Both the position numbers and the translations under genes were made by a program. A stretch of DNA of 64,000 nt, taken from contig CM069432.1 in NCBI GenBank assembly GCA_035610365.1, positions 8,866,001 to 8,930,000 of the forward strand, given 5' to 3'. Positions within the stretch are counted from its first letter, which is position 1; each line of letters starts with the position of its first letter. The stretch is from Aquatica leii (lineage: Eukaryota; Arthropoda; Insecta; Coleoptera; Lampyridae). Shown here piece after piece: positions 56,330 to 64,000 of the stretch. A model generated the notes under the pieces. That model saw only the letters and a list, made by a program, of their open reading frames with translations, was not told the origin of the DNA and did not search any database.

Positions 56330-57040
56330 TACAACCGATATTTTCTTATTTATTATCTTGTTTGATTACCTAGTTAATTTACTAAGGAAAAAAAATTAAT
56401 AAACATATTTTTATTGTAAGTGAATAAAAGTTGTTGCATAGATGTGCATTAAATAAACAAAATCAAGTTAGATGTTGTAAACCTTAATAGCAAATGTCTT
56501 AGAACATTCGTTTTGACAATCTGTTGTTACCTACAAACTGTGTTTCAATATTTTGGATTTTCTACAGACATATCCTTCATGTTGTCTTCTGAGTCCAAAT
56601 GTAAAAACATTTACTAATTTTACGTAAAATCAGTGTTTTTTTAATAAACATGTTTTGATATTTACTTCAAATCATACAACAACATTTATTTATATTATCT
56701 TTTAAATAATATGTACAAATGTAGAATGTTTTGATGAACTTGATTGCAAGAATTGCAACAAATAAATACTGATTTTCCGAAAAAAAAATTGCAGTTTTTA
56801 TTAAATATTTAATGGTATAGTAAGACCATAATAATATCTAAACAAAAAAAACACGTAGTTTGGATCAACACTTGCCAACAACGAAACTTAACAAGTTGAA
56901 TGTTTCAGCAAGAGTAGATAACTGTGACATCAAAATTGCAACACCACGAAGGGGTGGGAACTTGGTGACCAAAGTTGGCAGAATGGTTTAGCTACTCAGA
57001 GGTAGTAAATAGCTAAAATTTCATAGAAAAACGCAATTTT
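56330..57040. other. Intergenic, no gene seen
   Basis: AT-rich; nothing supportable. Confidence 0.45.
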
Positions 57041-57049
57041 TATTTAATG

Positions 57050-57640
57050 TTCTAGTCTCTCCCTATTGGCTTCACACTCTGCCTCACTCCTCGTAGTATC
57101 GATTCCAGCAGATGGTTGATTTCATCTTGAGCTATTGTATCCCAAGCAACTTGCATTTCATGCCTGTGTCTGTGAAGCATGTGCTAAAATCGTCAGTTTT
57201 CTACTCATAATGTCATACACGTGTTGAATAATCTATGGATTCCAATGAAGTCGCAAGCTACACCACTCCAAACGTTGATGTCAGTGTTGAGCCGTCAGTG
57301 GTAGCACAAGACGTGGCCGATAGGATTACAATCCAAAACTTCTAATTTGATGGTAAACTATTTGACGGGTTCAGAACGACCTTCAATGGTAATTGATCTA
57401 GTACTGGAAAATCAGGCTCTTATTGCCATAAATCGAAGATGACAGTATTTTATGTCGTTGGTTTGCCTTCGTCTCCCAATTCCTTGTCTACGACGATTCT
57501 GACTTTTTTTAGTCCATAACAGCGTATGATAATAGACGATTTTCAATTTCTCTGTACAAAAATCACCTTCCTGATTAGCTGATCAGCTAAACTTTCCTGG
57601 TCAGAAGATTCGCACATCTTCTTGGTGCCGCAATTTCAAT
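57050..57640 (-). pseudogene. Tc1-like transposase relic
   Basis: Minus-strand pieces in N-to-C order: a basic block (RRRQGIGRRRQTND) near 57480, like the GRP/AT-hook region of Tc1 transposases. At about 57200-57300 comes RLEWCSLRLHWNP then YDIMSRKL, corresponding to the RLEWPA.SPDLNPIEH.WD region. At 57058-57190 comes MQVAWDTIAQDEINHLLESI, the C-terminal W..IPQ.....L..SM motif. The catalytic core is mostly lost. Confidence 0.5.
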
Positions 57641-57649
57641 GTGACAGAG

Positions 57650-58120
57650 TGTATAAGTTACCTATGCTTCAGATTACGTTATTTAACAAACTAATTTAGG
57701 CAGCTATTATTACGCAAAAATAAAGTCACACAGTGTAATAAATAACTGCTAATATAAAAATCAAATATATTTTATCTACTATTTAGTTTATGCAAACAAT
57801 AACAAAATTAATTCAAACTAAATTGAAAAGAATTTTTCTGGGTACATATGTAATTATCAGTATGTATATCGTCGTAGATAAACATCATCCCGGAAGGTAA
57901 ATATTTTTATAGTTTAAAAATATAGTGTTTTAAATAGTATTGTACTACAATTCTGTAAACTAAGATCAACATCAAATGGCTACGTTATGTTAAAAAATGT
58001 TTTTCCCGTGCACACGTTTACTAGTTCCCTCGTGCATTCAAATACTGCTGTTCTTTTAAATTATCGTCGTCGTAGATATGTCAAGCATATAACAAGGAAC
58101 CTAATGGAACCTCGCTTATG
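57650..58120. other. Intergenic, no gene seen
   Basis: AT-rich. The open frame at 57987-58178 has no motif. Confidence 0.4.
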
Positions 58121-58124
58121 GATT

Positions 58125-58250
58125 TGCGGTGGACAATTCTTATTGAACCACCAGTTATCTACAATAATTTCATGTTAAATTTCAAATCAAAAATCCCTAA
58201 TTTTTCTAATTATATTACAGTGTGAGGCCCAACTCAAGAATTTAGTATAA
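58125..58250. repeat. Dispersed intergenic repeat (58-kb fragment)
   Basis: TTCTTATTGAACCACCAGTTA followed by ATGTTAAATTTCAA.TCAAAA parallels 41565-41640 in the same orientation. Confidence 0.5.
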
Positions 58251-58259
58251 CTTCTATAG

Positions 58260-59300
58260 TTTACAGTATGTGTTCTACTCGTATTTCTTCAGTTTGGTAT
58301 AGGTGTGAGTGAGTACCTGTAAGTCTCTCGTTTTGGCGCCCTTTTAAATATGTTTAGTGCTACGTTCTTATATAACAAAAACTTAAGAACCCACTGGTCA
58401 GAAAAAAACCTTCAGAGCTCAGTAAGGGATATTCGTTTTGGTATAGGGTCAAACTCTTTCGGTTCGAACTGTAATGAGAAGAATGAACTCAGATTTACGT
58501 TGGGCGCCAAAATCTGTAACACCTTACTTAGAAGTTAAAGAAAATGTGATGGATTATCACTGTACAACTGACCGAATTAGGTATGACCCGCACTCAATCG
58601 GAAAATGGGATGGGTGAGTTGTCAAATTCAAATAAATAAATAAATGTAGGGGTACTTGTGTATATGTGAGCTTCACCCGGTGTTCGGTAAGATAATCAAA
58701 TGCTCGAGTTTTCAAAGAAAGTCCAATACGTACCAATAATAACTCTTTTACATTTAAAACATCAAGTACCTAGAAATTAAAAAAATCTGCAATTTTCAAT
58801 ACAACTAGTTCATATCTATAAATTTCATAGCATCAGAATAACAAAAAAAGCAAATTAGAAATCAAACGGCAAACAAAATAGGTAATTAAACTTTTAAAAT
58901 AATTCAAATATTATGTTTTTCATTTGGTCACTAGATGACGTTGTATTCGATTATATGAAATTGAATAAATAGGAGCGTATCTAACAAAATTTTAGAACGT
59001 TACACTCTGAAGACCTAATGCTTCCAAACTTGGCAGAATTGGATTCAAAACAATCCGAGACAAAAATTGAACCTATTGCAGTTTGGCTCACTTTTAAATA
59101 TTACGTGGTGCAAAGCGACGACAATACAATGGGAATTCTACCGGGCGAAAAGTTAGCCATAACTTTCAGCCATAGATTTGGAAAACTTTAAGGTTGGTCT
59201 AATGCAACAGTAAACATAGTAAATATCATAAAACTTAATAGGTTTTCGTTTCAACATTTGTTTAGATTTTTGTAACAGTTAATATTAAATATATAAATCA
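58260..59300. other. Spacer before the satellite, no gene seen
   Basis: No recognised gene. The 62-codon frame at 58350-58538 shows no family motif. Confidence 0.4.
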
Positions 59301-59304
59301 TAAA

Positions 59305-62300
59305 AAAATTAATTCTACTTTTTACATATTTATAATCGCAGAACATGGTATAAACAATTAGTAAAACATTTTTTTTTAAGTATGGACAACTTTGTATAAA
59401 ATTGAAAAAACTTCCTAGGCGGCCAAGTTTCCATAAGAAAGCAGTCGGAAATGAATTTTTATCTCAATTTTTTGAGGGGGTGCTAATTTTATTTTTTACA
59501 TTTTTATAATCGCAGAACATTCTAGAAACAACTAGTAAAAGTTTTTTTTTTAAAAAGTATGAACTTTGTATAAAATTAAAAAAACCTCCTAGGCGCCCAA
59601 GTTTTTATATGAATGCAATCGGAAATGAATTTTGATCTCGATTTTTTAAAAACGTGCTAATTTTATTTTTTACAAACTAATAAAACATTTTTTTTTTAAG
59701 TATGGACACTTGTATAAAATTAGAAAAACTTCCTAGGCGGCCAAGTTTCTATAAGAACGCAATCGGAAATGAATTCTTATCTCGTTTTTTGGGGAGAGGG
59801 GAGGTGCTAATTTTATTTTTTACATTTTTATAATGGCAAAACATTGTAAAAACAACTAGTGAAATGATTGTTTGAAAAAAGTATGGACAACTTTCTATAA
59901 AACTGAAAAAACTTCCTAAGCGGCAAAGTTTCTATAAGAATGCAGTCGGAAATGAATTTTTATTTCGATTTGGGAGGGGGGGGTGCTAATTCTATTTTTT
60001 ACATATTTATAATCGCAGAACATTGTAGGAACAACTAGTAAAAGATTTTTTTTTTAATATGGACAACTTTGTATACAATTGAGAAAACTTCCTAAGCGGC
60101 CAAGTTTCTATAAGAACGCAGTCGGCAATTAATTTTTATCTTGATTTCGCGGGAGGGGGGATTAGTGCTAATTATATTTTTTAAATATTTATAATCGCAG
60201 AACATTGTAGAAACAACTAATAAAACATTTTTTTAACGTATGGACACTTTTGTATAAAATTGGAAAAACTTCCTAGGCGGCCAAGTTTCTATAAGAATGC
60301 AATCGGAAATGAATTTTTATCTCGTTTTTTGGGGAGGGAGGGGTGGTGCTAATTTTATTTTTTACATTTTTATAATGGTAAAACATTGTAAAAACAACTA
60401 GTGAAATAATTGTTTGAAAAAAGTATGGACAACTTTCTATAAAACTGAAAAAACTTCCTAAGCGGCGAAGTTTCTGTAAGAATGCAGTCGGAAATGAATT
60501 TTTATCTCGATTGTGGTGGGGGGGGGGGCTAATTCTATTTTTTACATATTTATAATCGCAGAACTTTGTAGGAACAACTAGTAAAAGATTTTTTTTTAAA
60601 TATGGACAACTTTGTATACAATTGAGAAAACTTCCTAAGCGGCCAAGTTTCTATAAGAACGCAGTCGGCAATTAATTTTTATCTCGATTTGGGGGGGGGG
60701 GGGTAGTGCTAATTATATTTTTTAAATATTTATAATCGCAGAACATTGTAGAAACAACTAATAAAACATTTTTTTTTAAGTATGGACACTTTTATATAAA
60801 ATTGGAAAAACTTCCTAGGCGGCCAAGTTTCTATAAGAATGCAATCGGAAATGAATTTTTATCTCGTTTTTTGGGGAGATGGGGAGGTGCTAATTTTATT
60901 TTTTACATTTTTATAATGGCAAAACATTGAAAAAACAACTAGTGAAATAATTGTTTGAAAAAAGCATGGACAACTTTCTATAAAACTGAAAAAACTTCCT
61001 AAGCGGCAAAGTTTCTGTAAGAATGCAGTCGGAAATGAATTTTTATCTCGATTGTGGTGGGGGGGGGCTAATTCTATTTTTTACATATTTTGTAATCGCA
61101 GAACATTGTAGGAACAACTAGTAAAAGATTTTTTTTTTAAATATGGACAACTTTGTATACAATTGAGAAAACTTCCTAACCGGCCAAGTTTCTATAAGAA
61201 CGCAGTCGACAATTAATTTTTATCTCGATTTGGGGGTTAGTGCTAATTTAATTTTTTTAATATTTATAATCGCAGAACATTGTAGAAACAACTAATAAAA
61301 CATTTTTTTTTAACGTATGGACACTTTTGTATAAAATTGGAAAAACTTCCTAGGCGGCCAAGTTTCTATAAGAATGCAATCGGAAATGAATTTTTATCTC
61401 GTTTTTTGGGGAGGGGAGGAGGTGCTAATTTTATTTTTTACATTTTTATAATGGCAAAACATTGTAAAAACAAGTAATGAAATAATTGTTTGAAAAAAGT
61501 ATGGACAACTTTCTATAAAACTGAAAAAACTTCCTAAGCGGCAAAGTTTCTGTAAGAATGCAGTCGGAAATGAATTTTTATCTCAATTGTGGTGGGGGGA
61601 GGGCTAATTCTATTTTTTACATATTTGTAATCGCAGAACATTGTAGGAACAACTAGTAAAAGATTTTTTTTTTAAATATGGACAACTGTGTATACAATTG
61701 AGAAAACTTCCTAAGCGGCCAAGTTTCTATAAGAACGCAGTCGGCAATTAATTTTTATCTCGATTTGGGGGGGGGAGGTTAGTGCTAATTATATTTTTTA
61801 AATATTTATAATCGCAGAACATTGTAGAAACAACTAATAAAACATTTTTTTAACGTATGGACACTTTTGTATAAAATTGGAAAAACTTCCTAGGCGGCCA
61901 AGTTTCTAATCGGAAATGAATTTTTATCTCGTTTTTTGGGGAGGGAGGGGTGGTGCTAATTTTATTTTTTACATTTTTATAATGGTAAAACATTGTAAAA
62001 ACAACTAGTGAAATAATTGTTTGAAAAAAGTATGGACAACTTTCTATAAAACTGAAAAAACTTCCTAAGCGGCAAAGTTTCTGTAAGAATGCAGTCGGAA
62101 ATGAATTTTTATCTCGATTGTGGTGGGGGGGGGGCTAATTCTATTTTTTACATATTTATAATCGCAGAATATTGTAGGAACAACTAGTAAAAGATTTTTT
62201 TTTAAATATGGACAACTTTGTATACAATTGAGAAAACTTCCTAAGCGGCCAAGTTTCTATAAGAACGCAGTCGGCAATTAATTTTTATCTCGATTTGGGG

Positions 62301-63620
62301 GGGGGGGGGGTTAGTGCTAATTATATTTTTTAAATATTTATAATCGCAGAACATTGTAGAAACAACTAATAAAACATTTTTTTTTTAAGTATGGACACTT
62401 GTATAAAATTAGAAAAACTTTCTAGGCGGCCAAGTTTCTATAAGAACGCAATCGGAAATGAATTCTTATCTCGTTTTTTGGGGAGAGGGGAGGTGCTCAT
62501 TTTATTTTTTACATTTTTATAATGGCAAAACATTGTAAAAACAACTAGTGAAATAATTGTTTAAAAAAAGTATGGACAACTTTCTATAAAACTGAAAAAA
62601 CTTCCTAAGCGGCAAAGTTTCTGTAAGAATGCAGTCGGAAATGAATTTTTATCTCGATTGTGGTGGGGGTGGGGGGGGCTAATTCTATTTTTTACATATT
62701 TATAATCGCAGAACATTGTAGGAACAACTAGTAAAAGATTCTTTTTTTTAAATATGGACAACTTTGTATACAATTGAGAAAACTTCCTACGCGGCCAAGT
62801 TTCTATAAGAACGCAGTCGGCAATTAATTTTTATCTTGATTTGGGGGGGGGGGGATTACTGCTAATTATATTTTTTAAATATTTATAATCCAGAACATTG
62901 TAGAAACAACTAATAAAACATTTTTTTTTAAAGTATGGACACTTTTGTATAAAATTGGAAAAACTTCCTAGGCGGCCTATAAGAATGCAATCGGAAATGA
63001 ATTTTTATCTCGTTTTTTGGGGAGGGGGGGAGGTGCTAATTTTATTTTTTACATTTTTATAATGGCAAAACATTGTAAAAACAACTAGTGAAATAATTAT
63101 TTAAAAAAAGTATGGACAACTTTCTATAAAAATGAAAAAACTTCCAAAGCGGCAAAGTTTCTATAAAAATGCAGTCGGAAATGAATTTTTATCTCGATTT
63201 TTTAGGGTAGTGCTAAATGTATTTTTTACATATTTATAATTACAGAACATTGTAGAAACAACTACTAAAAGATTTTTTTAATGTATGGACAGCTTTGTGT
63301 AAAATTGAAAAAACTTCCTAGGCGGCCAAGTTTCTATAAGAATGCGGTGGGAAATGAATTTTTATTTCGATTTTTTGGGGGGGTGCTAATTTTATATCTT
63401 ACATTTTTATAATCGCAAAGCATTGTAGAAACAACTAAAGAAATAATTTTTTTTAAAAAGTATGGACAACTTTGTATAAAATTGAGAAAACTTCCCAAGC
63501 GGCCAAGTTTCTATAAGAATTCAGTTGGAAATTAATTTTTTTTCCAATTTTTGGGAGGGCGCTAATTTTACTTTTTACATTTTTATAATCGCAGGACATT
63601 GTAGAATCGTATGCGAAAGA
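59305..63620 (+). repeat. Satellite array: ~180-bp monomers in ~540-bp higher-order units
   Basis: About 24 tandem monomers, each containing an ATGGACAACTTTNTATAAAA-like core, CTTCCTA[A/G]GCGGCCAAGTTT, GAAATGAATTTTTATCTCG, then a G-run and TGCTAATTTTATTTTTTACA. Three monomer types (A: CTTTCTATAAAACTG, B: CTTTGTATACAATTGAG, C: CACTTTTGTATAAAATTGG) repeat in the order C-A-B. Type A starts at 59883, 60425, 60966, 61501, 62032, 62572 and 63112, spaced 531-542 bp. The two monomers at each end of the array are divergent and do not follow the order. Open frames inside are meaningless. Confidence 0.95.
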
Positions 63621-63624
63621 ATTT

Positions 63625-64000
63625 TTTTAAAAATTAATGCTTTTTTAAATTAGACGAGAACTTCAATTACATGATAGTAGGTATTTAGCCTGATGAGATG
63701 CGATTGTTATGAGTTCATTAGGGTAAGCATGCATCTCCATTTTACGACGCAATTTGGTTTTCCTATTTTATCATTAGCAACTCTGGCCACCTGCACGTGT
63801 TCTTTTAAATTTTGTTACCTGCACTTGTTCTTTTAACTTTTGAGAATTCCTATAAACAGTTAATACAGCACAGTATTGAGAATTATTCCGTCTGCGTATT
63901 TTGCAGATATTGAAACCATCGTTTCAATTGCTACAATTACGAACAAATTAGAAAGCACAGTTACCGAAATATCTATACCAAGGTAGAGAAACTTGGCGCA
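63625..64000. other. Satellite flank with dispersed repeat, no gene
   Basis: 63690-63990 is a diverged direct copy of 38750-39030. No open frame of note. Confidence 0.45.

Noticed and set aside
62561..62773. 70-aa minus-strand open frame
   Set aside because: It is translation through satellite monomers and is not conserved in the neighbouring units.
59305..63620. Regularly spaced repeats resembling a CRISPR array
   Set aside because: The units are 180-bp diverged monomers with no unique spacers, in a eukaryotic genome; this is satellite DNA.

Overview
The window is nuclear DNA of an insect. It is AT-rich, has short introns of about 50 bp, and carries a cluster of odorant-binding-protein (OBP) genes among many decayed transposable elements (non-LTR, Ty1/copia, Ty3/gypsy, Penelope, Tc1/mariner, pogo, piggyBac, MITEs). 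A beetle would fit, but the sequence does not prove the order. There are no bacterial-type operons.

The host genes I can support are eight OBP genes, all on the minus strand: 5.5, 7.9, 11.2, 20.7, 27.2, 39.6, 42.0 and 55.8 kb. Each has a 57-bp first exon that is essentially the signal peptide, a 48-53 bp intron in phase 0, and one long second exon. All share an eight-cysteine pattern: C-x1-C, then C-x2-C-x3-C-x34-C-x10-C-x8-C. Genes 1-4 form one subgroup (136 aa), genes 6-8 another (138 aa), and gene 5 is a divergent single copy (136 aa). All eight appear intact.

Layout. 0.8-3.9 kb: a non-LTR retrotransposon bounded by an 11-bp target-site duplication. 3.9-9.8 kb: OBP1, OBP2 and a piggyBac-like relic. 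9.8-16.0 kb and 18.25-25.47 kb: two copies of a segmental duplication carrying OBP3 and OBP4, Penelope 3' fragments and MITEs. The second copy has gained a 1.1-kb foldback-like insert and is flanked by about 142-bp direct repeats. 27.2 kb: OBP5. 28-39 kb: a TE graveyard with a gypsy-like Gag/protease, an old copia element split by transposase debris, pogo and piggyBac relics. 39.6-42.4 kb: OBP6 and OBP7. 43-50 kb: gypsy LTR debris, a clean MITE, a large repeat-ended element and a tRNA-like SINE. 50.46-55.06 kb: a copia element with apparently identical LTRs but a broken coding region. 55.8 kb: OBP8. 59.3-63.6 kb: a satellite array of about 180-bp monomers arranged in about 540-bp three-monomer units.

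The OBPs would be secreted carriers of small hydrophobic ligands, for example in sensillar lymph. The cluster grew by tandem and segmental duplication, and the repeats record how. No complete novel system beyond this is demonstrated. The most interesting signals are the eight-cysteine OBP clade, the coding-biased divergence of OBP3 and OBP4, the junction structure of the duplication, the higher-order satellite and the Penelope-linked hammerhead-like motifs.
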